DNA of 64,000 nucleotides from C-114 sp963745405 (GTDB taxonomy: Bacteria > Chloroflexota > Limnocylindria > Limnocylindrales > CSP1-4): assembly GCA_963745405.1 (NCBI GenBank), contig CAVUWY010000002.1:868001-932000 (forward strand). Direction: 5' to 3'. The translations under genes were made by a program, and so were the position numbers. The notes beneath the pieces are model-generated. The model ran no database searches. It saw only the letters and a list, made by a program, of their open reading frames with translations, and was not told the origin of the DNA. Positions 17,701-26,029 of the stretch are shown piece after piece. How positions within the stretch are numbered: the stretch's first letter is position 1; each line of letters starts with the position of its first letter.

Positions 17701-18895
17701 GGGCAAGCGTCAGGCGGGCCTTCGAGCTGCCGAGGAGGGCGGCCTGGATCGCCGCCTGACCGCTCGTCCAGGCGAACGCCGACACGGTCAGGACGACCCT
17801 CGTGTGACGGCGATGGGCGGCCTGGATCACGCTCGTCAGCTTCGAGCTCGTCCAGCCGCCCCAGCCCGTCGTCGTCTTGCCCGTGGCGTCCTTCTTCAGG
17901 AGATTCCCGTTGCGATCCGCCCCGACGCTGAAGTAGGCGATCGTCGAGAGCAGGTCGTAATCGAGGACGGTCGTCCGGTCGCCCAGCGTCCAGTACGGCA
18001 GGAAGCCGAAGACCTGGCGGCGGAGGGCCGAGGTGGCGGTCGCGTCGGGTGCCTCCGTCGTCGCCGGCGGGACCGCGAGGGCGGGGACGGCGGCGATCCG
18101 CGAGACGGTGGGGCCGTCGACCGGCGAGTCGCTGCCGATCCGGGTGTCTCGAGCGGCGGGGTCCGTCGGAACCGGCGCGCGGCCGGTCCAGCCACTTCCC
18201 TGTGGGGCAGCGGCCATGGCGCGGCCACTGGCCGAGCCGGCCGGCAGTGCCTGCGGGGCGCCACCGTCGACGGTCCAGGGGTCCTTGGCCGACGGTTGGT
18301 AGCCGACCGTCACCGACCCCCCGGGAGCGAACCGGTCAGGGTCTCCGGCGTGGGCGGCAGCGTCTCCGTACTGGACCGACGGCTGGACGGCAGCGGCGGC
18401 CGGATCGCTCGCCGACGGAAGGCCGGCGATGGAGGCCGTCGGATCGGAGGCCGCGATCGAGCCGGGCGCCGGCGCGCCGCCGAACTGGTCGACGCCGAAC
18501 ACCCCACCGGTTGCCGCGACAGGACCTCCGACGTCCGGCGTGTCGATACCGGGCGGGTCGGTCGTCGGCGGGTCGACGGGAGCGTCGGCGAGCGAGAGGT
18601 CGACGCCGCCGTCGGCCGTGGCGTCGAGCGCGGTGGGTGGGTCGCCGGGCACGGCAGCGGCCGCGCCGGGCGCGACCGGACCCCCGTCGGCGGTCAAGGC
18701 GGGGTCGATCACCGCGGTCGCACCGGATCCGCCGATCGCCCCGAGCCCGAGCGAGCCGTAGCCGCCCGAGCCGGCCATCGGCGAGACGACGGCGAGCGCG
18801 CCTGCGAACACGGCGATCGCGCCGGCGGACGCTAAGCGAGCGCGAAGCCGGTGCGCGGGGCGTGCAGCCATCGAGCTGGGGGTGGAGGGGGGCAA
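14789..18895 (-). CDS. Large secreted glycoside hydrolase family 18 protein with SH3-like and FlgD-type Ig repeats
   Basis: 1368 residues. A signal sequence (about 15-42) is followed by a long Pro/Ala/Gly/Asp-rich linker to about 290. The GH18 barrel then starts F-G-F-L-P-Y-W and carries the catalytic strand D-G-V-N-L-D-F-E (residues 411-418, E418 as acid; the first Asp of the usual DxxDxDxE is Asn, as in spore-coat YaaH-type enzymes). It continues with F-I-M-G-Y-D-Y-R. Next are a fibronectin-like module, an SH3b-like segment (V-V-S-A-R-T-Y-P-D-T-S-A) and several FlgD-type Ig units marked by F-S-P-N-R-D-G, I-S-P-N-G-D-R and W-D-G-R. The likely substrate is peptidoglycan or a GlcNAc polymer outside the cell. 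TTG 18895 has GAGGA 7 bases upstream; ATG 18871 is an alternative without such a site. TAGGGT at 18971-18976 could be its -10. Confidence 0.85.
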   Translation of the reverse strand: MPPSTPSSMAARPAHRLRARLASAGAIAVFAGALAVVSPMAGSGGYGSLGLGAIGGSGATAVIDPALTADGGPVAPGAAAAVPGDPPTALDATADGGVDLSLADAPVDPPTTDPPGIDTPDVGGPVAATGGVFGVDQFGGAPAPGSIAASDPTASIAGLPSASDPAAAAVQPSVQYGDAAAHAGDPDRFAPGGSVTVGYQPSAKDPWTVDGGAPQALPAGSASGRAMAAAPQGSGWTGRAPVPTDPAARDTRIGSDSPVDGPTVSRIAAVPALAVPPATTEAPDATATSALRRQVFGFLPYWTLGDRTTVLDYDLLSTIAYFSVGADRNGNLLKKDATGKTTTGWGGWTSSKLTSVIQAAHRRHTRVVLTVSAFAWTSGQAAIQAALLGSSKARLTLARQIAAAVRDRGADGVNLDFEPIASGHAADFTTLVRAVRSQLDRVHRGYQLTFDTTGAIGNYPIEDATASGGADAIFIMGYDYRTGGASTAGSIDPLGGPGYTLEDTIQAYTQRVSPSKLILGLPYYGRAWSTTTSSFGAPTQTGSQYPSPTSVTYATAVALAKKYGRHYDPTTGTAWFAYRKKTCATGHGCVTTWRQVYYDDARSLQARYDLVVTSGLRGSGIWALGFDEKKPDLYAALTRKFVHDTTAPVAGVAVLPPTIGDAGFVVSWRASDVSAIRSFDVQVAVDGGPWTGWRSRTPLTSDVYFGVDGHSYAFRVRATDAPGNVGAWSAGSRYDSTPSLAIGGFGRIAVDVVSARTYPDTSARTVATLRAGQMVAVVGGPRSADGYTWYQVTGPLAEWSAVRFTRSGVWIPVRNSSRSYVSAAVAPNATVVDAGIDSLTFGDVGSASLGQRPTALGARVFSPNRDGSQDRLRIRWKNHLKFDAMSLRILRPNGTLVGTRRIPDVGSGAQSYDWDGRLDLGRPVPDGTYMVQLVGRDNGRTYAAPSIRPTTPTQLALYAVTLDRVAPHVLSATSTAGLISPNGDRRSDGVTVTETSTGSTRWTFTVARLSGSKVGPVVRTIAGSGTRAVVRWNGQDDAGRVVPDGAYRLAITAWDPAGNRAGRGGTIVVDDTRPTLVLNLAPSRIAPDGDGVADTAAATWTSSEPVSGILSILHGTTTVRTWSFAATRGRTMTWDARDRRHRPVPEGTYTIRLGGYDAAGNLSIVTRQIVVDRTLGATRWRPTAFDPQDGDRLLAASNLSLRLSRAATVTVRIVGAGGTVVRTLAGGQRLKAGPHGWTWDGRTATGAWVAPGAYAAVIQATSSRGTTTIQRSIFVGAFSMTPSASVLRTGQTLTVTIASVEPLAGKPTVTLAQAGKKPRAGTTVALGGGRFQVSFKIAAHGSGRATVAVTARDSAGGTNRASLTVTIR

Positions 18896-19083
18896 CCGCT
18901 GATCCTCGGCGGCGGTCCTGGTCGTCGCTCACGTGGAGCGGCGCCGTGCCGCGGGTGTCGTCGCAGTCCCACCCTAGGCGCGTGACATGGCTCGGACAAT
19001 CGTGACCTTGGTCCCGGTCCGGGCTGGTACGGATGCGTCGTGTGCGGTCCGGTGCGGACGGACGAGCGAAGGGCTCGCCCGCG

Positions 19084-21423
19084 TCAGTGGATCGGTACCC
19101 AGGCGCTCGTCGTGTTGTAGTGACCGGCCCCGTCACGGCCGGTGACCGTGAGGCCGAGGTTGCCCGCGCCGCTTCCGTAGAGGTGGATCGTCGCGCGGTA
19201 GGTGCTGCCCGTCACCCGTGTCATCGTCACCGTCCATGCGGCGTGCCCCGGCTGGCGGACGGTCAACTTCGCGTTGGCCGACAGTGTCTCGGCGCTGACG
19301 GCGGTCACGGTGATCGTCTGGCCACGGGCCGGGGACGTGTCGGACGGCATGATCCGGAAGCCCTCGGCCCAGACCCACGTGGTCTGCGACCACGACTCGC
19401 TGCCGTTCGTCGCGCTGACGGTCAGGGCGTACCGACCCTGCGGCGCCCACGTTCCCGAGAGGGTCCGCCCACGCCACGTGTACGAGTACGTTCCCGGCGT
19501 CAAGACATGATCGGTATACCGCTGGTAAAGGACGCTCCCGTCGGGCGCGCGAAGGATCCAGTTCACGGTGGCCGCCCGGGCCAGCCTGAACGAGAACGTC
19601 GTGCTCTTCGCATAGGCGTCGTTGTCTTGCGGGTAGAAGTAGTGGCTGGAGGCGACGACGTTCGATAGCGATCCATAGACAGCGACATCGTCGGTAAGAC
19701 TGCTGCCGACATTGCCGGCCAGGTCCCGCGGGGCGAGCTGGACCGAGTAGCGACCGTCCGGAGCGACACCGCCGGCGTCGGTGTCGCCGGCCCACACGAC
19801 GCTCCCCGCCCCGGCCGCGGTCTTCACGGAGAGGTGGCGGATCACCGTCCCGCCGGCGTCGTGGATGGTGGCGTCGATGAAGCCGGCCTCGTTCGTGTCG
19901 TAGGCGAAGGCGACCGTATCGCCGACACCATCCCCGTTGGGACTGAAGGTCGGCGGCGACGGGTCGGTCGCGGTGGCAGTGAGCGGAGCCGGTGCCGGCG
20001 CGAAGGATGGTGCGACCGTGTCGACGGTGACGGTCCCGGTTCGTGTGCCGACCGGATTGCCCCACCCGTCGGCGGCACTGATCCTGTACGAGTACGCCCC
20101 ATCGGCGACCGGAGTGCCGGCGTCCAGGCCGGACCACGTCGCGTCGTATGTCCGGCCGCTGCCGGAGACCGTCTGGAGGACGTCACCGACGGCGTCGTCG
20201 AAGTCGACGTGCCAGGCGACCGACTCGGAGAACTGGCCGGCGACGTCGAACGTGTCCTGGCTGCCGTCGCCGTTGGGGCTGAAGGCGCCGGTGCCGGCAT
20301 CCGCGGTCCATACCGCCGGGCCCTGGCTGTCGCGCGGTCGGAGGCTCGGACCGGCCATGAATCCGCTGGTGGAGCCGTCGAGCGTGTGGACCGCGTAGAC
20401 GGGGATGCCGTCGACGGCCGGCTCGATCGCGTCGAGGCGCATCTTCGTGTCGATGGGGAGGGTCGCCGGGGCGAGGCCCGTCCCCGGGTCGGGGGTCAGG
20501 GCGGCGTCGGCGTAGAGTCCCGCACCGTCGGCGGCGACCGACGCGGCCCCCGGCACGACGAGACTCGTCGGGTCGACGTCGGTGGCGGCGTAGCGGGCGC
20601 CGGTCACGTCCTGGGTCTGGAGGTCGAGCTTGCCGACGATCGAGCGGTGGAACGGCGGCTTGTTCACGCCGTCGGGATCCATCTCGGCTGTATAGCCCGA
20701 CGAGCGCGTCGAGGCGTACGAGATGACGTGGTTGTTGAAGTTCGGGTCGGCCCGCCACATCGAGTCGACGGAGCGGTGAGTCGTGAACAGCTGGCGGACG
20801 TACCAGGCGGCGCCACCGTACAGGCCCTGGCCGTAGACCTCGGCGACGACGGCGCGGGCGCCGGCGGCGATCCAGCCCGCGCCCATGTTGTCGACGCGTT
20901 GCTTGGCGACCGTCAGCGTCGGATCGGGGTTACCCGGCTCGGAGTTGCCGGCCGAGTAGCACAGGTGGGCGAGGATCACGACGGCGTTCGGGGCGAGGTG
21001 GATGTCACGGGCGAGGTAGTACTCGCCGTAATACTTGGTCGTCGAGTTGTCCGTACCGGCCGACGGGTTGAGCCCGAGGCCGTCCTTCGTGTATGTCTGG
21101 TACGGGGCGTACGGGCTCGGCCAGCCGTTGCCGTGGCCCATGTAGATGACGACCGAGGCGCCCTGGAGGGCGGCCTCCACCTTGGCCCAGGTGGCCGTCG
21201 GCGAGTAGATGCGGACCACGTTATTGGTGTACTTCGTGGCCTCGACGGCGGCCGCCTCGGCGTCGCTCTTGTAGGACGCGGTCGAGCCGGCGACCGGGCC
21301 GACGATGATGACGACCTTGGGGTTGGCCGGCGGAGCGGCGGCCGCTGCGGTCGCGGTCGCGGCGAGGGGCAGGGCAAGGCCCGCGACGAGGATCGAGGTC
21401 GCGAGGATCCTGGAGGCGGGCAT
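19084..21423 (-). CDS. Secreted caspase-fold (clan CD) peptidase candidate with FlgD-type Ig repeats
   Basis: 779 residues with a signal peptide cleaved near the Ala-rich run at residues 22-30. Residues 35-250 look like a Rossmann/caspase-type domain: K-V-V-I-I-V-G-P, then V-V-I-Y-M-G-H-G-N-G (H97) and A-V-V-I-L-A-H-L-C-Y-S-A-G-N (C155). Each comes at the end of a hydrophobic strand, which is the arrangement of the clan CD His/Cys dyad. The remainder is Ig modules with F-S-P-N-G-D-G motifs and a C-terminal segment that matches the end of the neighbouring GH18 protein in layout. ATG 21423 is used; TTG 21429 has a GGAG ten bases upstream and is possible. Peptidase activity is inference. Confidence 0.72.
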   Translation of the reverse strand: MPASRILATSILVAGLALPLAATATAAAAAPPANPKVVIIVGPVAGSTASYKSDAEAAAVEATKYTNNVVRIYSPTATWAKVEAALQGASVVIYMGHGNGWPSPYAPYQTYTKDGLGLNPSAGTDNSTTKYYGEYYLARDIHLAPNAVVILAHLCYSAGNSEPGNPDPTLTVAKQRVDNMGAGWIAAGARAVVAEVYGQGLYGGAAWYVRQLFTTHRSVDSMWRADPNFNNHVISYASTRSSGYTAEMDPDGVNKPPFHRSIVGKLDLQTQDVTGARYAATDVDPTSLVVPGAASVAADGAGLYADAALTPDPGTGLAPATLPIDTKMRLDAIEPAVDGIPVYAVHTLDGSTSGFMAGPSLRPRDSQGPAVWTADAGTGAFSPNGDGSQDTFDVAGQFSESVAWHVDFDDAVGDVLQTVSGSGRTYDATWSGLDAGTPVADGAYSYRISAADGWGNPVGTRTGTVTVDTVAPSFAPAPAPLTATATDPSPPTFSPNGDGVGDTVAFAYDTNEAGFIDATIHDAGGTVIRHLSVKTAAGAGSVVWAGDTDAGGVAPDGRYSVQLAPRDLAGNVGSSLTDDVAVYGSLSNVVASSHYFYPQDNDAYAKSTTFSFRLARAATVNWILRAPDGSVLYQRYTDHVLTPGTYSYTWRGRTLSGTWAPQGRYALTVSATNGSESWSQTTWVWAEGFRIMPSDTSPARGQTITVTAVSAETLSANAKLTVRQPGHAAWTVTMTRVTGSTYRATIHLYGSGAGNLGLTVTGRDGAGHYNTTSAWVPIH

Positions 21424-21655
21424 CCGCAACGGTCGGGTCTCCGAGCCTTGGTTTCGGGCACGCGGAGAGCGCGTGTCGCACCAGCCTCGCGGTCGGGCGG
21501 CGGCATCTCAATCGCGGGATGGTCCCCCACCCTGCTGGGCCGTTCGGCGCCGGTGGGGTTGATGCGGTCGGAAGCGGTGGGCTGCGGAGACGTCAGGCGG
21601 GACCGGCGTCTGCCTGGCGTTCCTCGCGGGCGGCGCGTCGACGCACCGGTCGGGG

Positions 21656-22237
21656 TCAGCCGCGCAGCGTCGCGACGAGCTCGGCGAGCGTCGGGTTCGA
21701 GCGATCGCGGTCCGACAGGATCGGCCGGCCGTCCGGGGTCGGGAGATCGGTCGGCCACGGAACGGCGGCCGACGGGTCGTCCCAGGAGAAGCCGAGCTCG
21801 TCCGTCCCGTCGTACTCGTCGGTCACGAGGTAGAGGAGGTCGAGCGGCTCGAGGGCGAGGAAGCCGTGGGCCACACCGGCCGGGATGACCACCCACTCGT
21901 CCGGGCCCATCTCGCGCGTCTCCACCGCCGGCTCGGCCCGGCCATGGAGGACGTCGCGCACGTCGACGAGGGCGACGAATGCCCGTCCGCCGATCACGAC
22001 CCAGTAGTCCAGCTGGTGCCGATGGCAGTGCAGCCCGCGCAGCACGCCCGGTGCCGACGTCGACAGGTTCGCCTGGACGAACCGCGGTGGGCGCCCGGCG
22101 GCCACGTCCGCGGTCGGACCGGTCTCCGCGGGGTCGAGGGCACCGAACCCGCTCGAGCGCCAGAGTTCGCGGAACATGCCCCGCTCGTCCTGGTGGCGGG
22201 CGATCCGGCCCGACCGGATGCCGGGGATCGAGCTCAT
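21656..22237 (-). CDS. rfbC: dTDP-4-dehydrorhamnose 3,5-epimerase
   Basis: Third step of dTDP-L-rhamnose synthesis: double epimerisation at C3 and C5 of dTDP-4-keto-6-deoxyglucose. The cupin protein has 193 residues from ATG 22237, which overlaps the rfbD stop as ATGA. Seen: G-V-L-R-G-L-H-C-H-R-H with the catalytic His, and G-V-A-H-G-F-L-A-L followed by Y-L-V-T-D-E-Y-D-G-T-D-E-L-G-F-S-W-D-D-P. It is the last gene of the mreB-mreC-rfbA-rfbB-rfbD-rfbC run. Confidence 0.94.
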   Translation of the reverse strand: MSSIPGIRSGRIARHQDERGMFRELWRSSGFGALDPAETGPTADVAAGRPPRFVQANLSTSAPGVLRGLHCHRHQLDYWVVIGGRAFVALVDVRDVLHGRAEPAVETREMGPDEWVVIPAGVAHGFLALEPLDLLYLVTDEYDGTDELGFSWDDPSAAVPWPTDLPTPDGRPILSDRDRSNPTLAELVATLRG

Positions 22238-23148
22238 CGGGCGGGATCGCCGGCGCTCGAGGCCGCGCGGAGGAGGATCGGGGCGTAGTCGGCCATGGCG
22301 TCCGGCCACGGCCGCAATGGCTCACCGGAGGGTAGCGGCGTCTGCTCGAGGACCCCCCAGCGCGGCGGCGTCGACGCGCGGTCCCAGGTCGTCGCCGGGA
22401 CGTCCTCGACCTCGACCGCGAGACCCGCCCGACCGACGACGTAGCGGGCCCAGTCGGCCCGACTCGCGAACGACCCGTCGACGACGTGGTGGGTCCCGGC
22501 GAACACCCCGGCTCCAAGCAGCTCGACGACGGCCTCGGCCACGTCGGCCACATAGGTCGGCGTGCCGTACTCGTCGCCGACCACCCGCAGCCGTTCCCGC
22601 CGCTCGACCGCTCGATCGGCCGCCCGCAGGATCTTGGTCGGGAAGTCGGGCTCGCCGGGTCCGAACAGCCAGGCCGTGCGGACGATGGCGAGCTGCGACG
22701 ATGCCCCATCGAACGCGGCCGTGGCTGCCTCCTCGCCGGCGAGCTTCGAGGCGCCGTACGGGTTGATCGGAGCGGGCGGATCGGTCGGCAGGTAGCCGCG
22801 ACCGTCGAGTCGGCGGCCGTCGAAGACCTCGTTCGTCGAGATCGCGATCAGGTCGACGCCGGCCTCGGCGCAGGCGGCCGCGAGGACCCCCGTCGCGGAG
22901 CCGTTCCGGCGCAGGGCCGTCTCCGGCTCGCGGGCGCAGCCATCGACGTCGGTCCAGGCCGCCGCGTGGACGATCGCCTCGGGCCGATCGCGGGCGATGA
23001 GGGCGGCGGCCGATCCCGGCTCGTCGAGATCGAAGTCGGGTCGGGTCCAGGCGAGCGGTCCGGCCAGGCCGGTGAACGGCGCGTCGGCGAGCGCGGCAAC
23101 CAGCGCCCGACCGAGTCGGCCCTTCGCTCCGGTGACCGCGACCCGCAT
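22234..23148 (-). CDS. rfbD: dTDP-4-dehydrorhamnose reductase
   Basis: Final NADPH-dependent reduction giving dTDP-L-rhamnose. The 304-residue SDR protein starts V-A-V-T-G-A-K-G-R-L-G-R and has I-S-T-N-E-V-F-D-G and the active-site P-Y-G-A-S-K-L-A-G-E (Tyr-x3-Lys). In the family an N-terminal GxxGxxG binds the nucleotide; here G-A-K-G-R-L-G fits. It is separated from rfbB by three bases and overlaps rfbC by four. Confidence 0.94.
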   Translation of the reverse strand: MRVAVTGAKGRLGRALVAALADAPFTGLAGPLAWTRPDFDLDEPGSAAALIARDRPEAIVHAAAWTDVDGCAREPETALRRNGSATGVLAAACAEAGVDLIAISTNEVFDGRRLDGRGYLPTDPPAPINPYGASKLAGEEAATAAFDGASSQLAIVRTAWLFGPGEPDFPTKILRAADRAVERRERLRVVGDEYGTPTYVADVAEAVVELLGAGVFAGTHHVVDGSFASRADWARYVVGRAGLAVEVEDVPATTWDRASTPPRWGVLEQTPLPSGEPLRPWPDAMADYAPILLRAASSAGDPAR

Positions 23149-23151
23149 CGG

Positions 23152-24321
23152 TCAGCCGGCCGCGGCTGGGTCGCCGGCAGCGCCGGAGTCTCTGGCGGCG
23201 CTCGGAGCGTCGGCCGCCGAGGAACCGGCGAGTCGATCGGCGTACTGTCGGGCGTAGTAGGCATCCCACTCCCCGGACCGCCGCCCGCGCCACCAGCCGT
23301 CGTTGGCGACGAACCAGTCCACCGTCTCCGCGATACCGACGCCGAACGCCGTGCGGTTCCGCCAGCCGAGCGCCTCGAGCCGCGTCCCGTCCATCGCGTA
23401 GCGTCGGTCGTGACCCGGCCGGTCCTCGACCGTCCGGACCAGCGACCAGGGCTTGCCGAGGCGCTCCAGGAGGGCCGCCACGACCTCCCGGTTGGTGAGC
23501 TCGACCGATCCCGGGACGTTGTACGTCTCACCCGAGGCGCCGTGGCGAAGGACGTGCTCGATCGCCCCGGCGTGGTCCGAAACGAAGAGCCAGTCGCGGC
23601 GCTGGAGGCCGTCCCCATAGAGCGGCAGAGACTGGTCGTCGATCGCGTTGGTGATGAACAGCGGGATGAGCTTCTCCGGGTGCTGGTAGGGCCCATAGGT
23701 GTTGGAGCCGCGGGTGACGACCGCGTCGATCCCATGGGTCACCACGTAGCTGCGGACGAGCAGCTCGCCGGCCGCCTTGGCCGCCGAATACGGCGAGCGC
23801 GGAGCGAGCGCGTCGTCCTCCCGGGACTGGCCGGTGGGGACCGACCCGTAGACCTCGTCGGTCGAGACCTGGAGGAACCGCGGGGCCGACGGCCGCTCGC
23901 CGGCGTTCGCCCGGTCGCGCTCGCGGCGGCAGGCCTCGAGGAGGACGTGGACGCCGATCACGCCGGTCACGAGGAACGCCTCGGGATCGAGGATCGACCG
24001 GTCGACGTGCGATTCCGCGGCGAAGTTGACCACCGCATCCGCCTCGCCGACGAGCGGCCCGACCACGGCCGCGTCGGCGATGTCGCCGTGCACGAAGCGG
24101 AACCGGCTCGCTTGCTCGGGATCGGCCTCGACCGCGGCGAGATCGGCCCGGTCGCCGGCGTACGTCAGCTTGTCGAGGACGACGATCCGGGTGCCGTCGC
24201 GGCGGGCGAGGATGTCACGGACGAAGCAGCTGCCGATGAATCCGGCACCGCCGGTGACGAGAAGGCGCGCGCCGGGCGCCGACCATGGGGCGGGCGATCC
24301 CGTCGCCCGGTCCCCGGTCAC
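23152..24321 (-). CDS. rfbB: dTDP-glucose 4,6-dehydratase
   Basis: Converts dTDP-glucose to dTDP-4-keto-6-deoxyglucose with bound NAD. Seen: L-L-V-T-G-G-A-G-F-I-G-S-C-F, F-A-A-E-S-H-V-D-R-S-I, the catalytic triad region Q-V-S-T-D-E-V-Y-G and P-Y-S-A-A-K-A-A-G-E, and R-G-S-N-T-Y-G-P-Y-Q-H-P-E-K. The start is GTG 24321, forming GTGA with the rfbA stop; the 129 codons upstream in the same frame are a shadow of rfbA. At 389 residues it has about 50 extra residues, mostly an Ala/Ser-rich C-terminal tail. Confidence 0.94.
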   Translation of the reverse strand: MTGDRATGSPAPWSAPGARLLVTGGAGFIGSCFVRDILARRDGTRIVVLDKLTYAGDRADLAAVEADPEQASRFRFVHGDIADAAVVGPLVGEADAVVNFAAESHVDRSILDPEAFLVTGVIGVHVLLEACRRERDRANAGERPSAPRFLQVSTDEVYGSVPTGQSREDDALAPRSPYSAAKAAGELLVRSYVVTHGIDAVVTRGSNTYGPYQHPEKLIPLFITNAIDDQSLPLYGDGLQRRDWLFVSDHAGAIEHVLRHGASGETYNVPGSVELTNREVVAALLERLGKPWSLVRTVEDRPGHDRRYAMDGTRLEALGWRNRTAFGVGIAETVDWFVANDGWWRGRRSGEWDAYYARQYADRLAGSSAADAPSAARDSGAAGDPAAAG

Positions 24322-25088
24322 TCGTCCCGCTCCGCTCCGACCTGCCGTGGCGGCGCGAGCCGGCCCGCGGCGTCGTCCTCGGCGGCGATCTCGGCGGCCC
24401 GGAGGAGGGAGGAGACCGTCCCGGCATCGGCCCACTGGCCGTCGTAGACCCGGCTGAACAGGCCGCCGCCGGGGATGTAGTGGTTGAGGACGTCGGTGAT
24501 CTCGAACTCGCCGCGACCGGACGGGGCGAGGCGGTCGATCACGGCGAAGGCGTCCGGCCGGAGGAAGTAGACCCCGATCGGGATCAGGTCGCTCTTCGGC
24601 TGGGCCGGCTTCTCCTCGAAGCCGACAACGGACCCGGCGGCGTCGAGCTCGGCCACCCCGAACCGCTCCGGATCGGGCACCCGGTAGAGGAGCGTCCCGG
24701 CCTGCCACGGACCGGCCTCGAATTCCGCGGCGGTCGCGCCGAGGGCGGGGCCGCGCAGGATGTTGTCGCCGAGGACGCAGCAGAAGGCATCGTCGCCGAC
24801 GAAGTCCCGGGCGAGGCCGATGGCATGGGCGATGCCGTGCGCCCCTCGCTGGTAGCGGTAGGTCAGGTCGAGCCCGAACTGCCGGCCGTCGCCGAGCAGC
24901 TCGACGACGTCACCGACGCTCTTGCCACCGACGATCACGAGGACCTCGCGGATGTCCATCCCGGCCAGGGTCTCGATCGGGTAGTAGATCATCGGCCGGT
25001 CGTAGATCGGCAGCAGGTGCTTGTTGGTGACGATGGTCAGTGGGAACAGCCGAGTCGCCGTTCCGCCGGCGAGCACGATCCCCTTCAT
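24318..25088 (-). CDS. rfbA: Glucose-1-phosphate thymidylyltransferase
   Basis: Makes dTDP-glucose from dTTP and glucose-1-phosphate. M-K-G-I-V-L-A-G-G-T-A-T-R-L-F-P-L-T is the nucleotide-binding signature, followed by N-K-H-L-L-P-I-Y-D-R-P-M-I-Y-Y-P. The metal-binding region reads V-L-G-D-N-I-L, and G-F-E-E-K-P is present. At 256 residues it is the shorter form of the family, which lacks the C-terminal allosteric extension of the ~290-residue RmlA enzymes. It lies 16 bases after mreC and overlaps rfbB. Confidence 0.92.
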   Translation of the reverse strand: MKGIVLAGGTATRLFPLTIVTNKHLLPIYDRPMIYYPIETLAGMDIREVLVIVGGKSVGDVVELLGDGRQFGLDLTYRYQRGAHGIAHAIGLARDFVGDDAFCCVLGDNILRGPALGATAAEFEAGPWQAGTLLYRVPDPERFGVAELDAAGSVVGFEEKPAQPKSDLIPIGVYFLRPDAFAVIDRLAPSGRGEFEITDVLNHYIPGGGLFSRVYDGQWADAGTVSSLLRAAEIAAEDDAAGRLAPPRQVGAERDE

Positions 25089-25104
25089 CGTCCGTGAGAG
25101 TAAT

Positions 25105-26004
25105 TCACGGCGCGGCGCTCCCGCCCGGGCTCGGCGACGGCGTGGGCAGGCCGCCGGCGTAGTCGGTGATGACGAGGAGGTACTCGACCTTGTCGAGATC
25201 GGCCGTCGGCTGGAGGAAGGCCGTCTGGACGATGGCGTTGGCGTCCCGCTGGACGTCGACCACCTGGCCGATCAGGAGCCCCTTCGGATAGGGCGAGCGG
25301 ATCCCGTTGCCGAGCTCGATCCCGGCCGTCAGGACCTGGTCGCCGATGTTGACCCGCTCGGTCGATTCGATGTTCTCCATCGCGAGCACGCCGCCCAGCT
25401 GCCCCGACACGTCGCCCATGGCGCGGGAGGCGTCGACGATGCCGGTCACGGTCGAGCTCGGGTCGTTGATGAGTGTCACGTGGGCCGTCCCCGGCGAGGC
25501 GTCCGTGACCCGGCCGGCGAGCGCGCCGCCGGCGGCGATGACGACGTCCCCGACGGCCAGCCCATCGGACGTGCCCCGGTCGATGGTCACGATCCGGCCG
25601 ATCTCGGGGCGCTCGCGACCGATGACCGAGGCGGCGATGGTGTGGTACGTCGATCCCGACTTGACCTCGAGCAGGGCGGTCAGCTGGTCGTTCTCGCGCT
25701 GGACCTCGTCGACGTGGGCGTTCTCGGCCCGCAGCCGGGCGTTCTCCGCCTGGAGGTCGGCGTTGTCCTGGCGGAGCGTGTCGATGTCGTTGATCGCGGC
25801 GACGACCGACCCGACCGTCGCGGCGACGCCGGACACCGTCGTCTGGAGGGGCTTGAAGGCGAACCCGACGCCCGACTGGAGGCCGTGGACGGCCGGGGAC
25901 GACGAGAGGGCCATGCAGCCGAGGCTTACCCCGAGGAGGACCGCGAAGAGGATGGTCCGGCGCCGGACGAGCCGGGCGCCCCGGGACGGGTTGGACGCGG
26001 ACAT
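25105..26004 (-). CDS. mreC: Rod shape-determining protein MreC
   Basis: Bitopic membrane protein that links the MreB filament to the peptidoglycan elongation machinery. The 299 residues comprise a short cytoplasmic end, a transmembrane helix (about 16-36), a coiled coil (roughly 70-110, D-N-A-D-L-Q-A-E-N-A-R-L-R) and the paired beta-barrel domain with V-I-G-R-E-R-P, I-D-R-G-T-S-D-G-L-A-V-G-D-V-V, and L-I-N-D-P-S-S. The C-terminus is Pro/Ser-rich. It lies 25 bases downstream of mreB. No mreD follows; rfbA comes next instead. Confidence 0.93.
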   Translation of the reverse strand: MSASNPSRGARLVRRRTILFAVLLGVSLGCMALSSSPAVHGLQSGVGFAFKPLQTTVSGVAATVGSVVAAINDIDTLRQDNADLQAENARLRAENAHVDEVQRENDQLTALLEVKSGSTYHTIAASVIGRERPEIGRIVTIDRGTSDGLAVGDVVIAAGGALAGRVTDASPGTAHVTLINDPSSTVTGIVDASRAMGDVSGQLGGVLAMENIESTERVNIGDQVLTAGIELGNGIRSPYPKGLLIGQVVDVQRDANAIVQTAFLQPTADLDKVEYLLVITDYAGGLPTPSPSPGGSAAP

Positions 26005-26029
26005 CGCGACTGGTCTCGCTACCGGCGGC

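Noticed and set aside
15191..18835. 1214-codon open frame on the plus strand
   Set aside because: It lies antisense to the GH18 gene; Arg/Gly/Asp-rich composition and no domain pattern show a GC-driven shadow.
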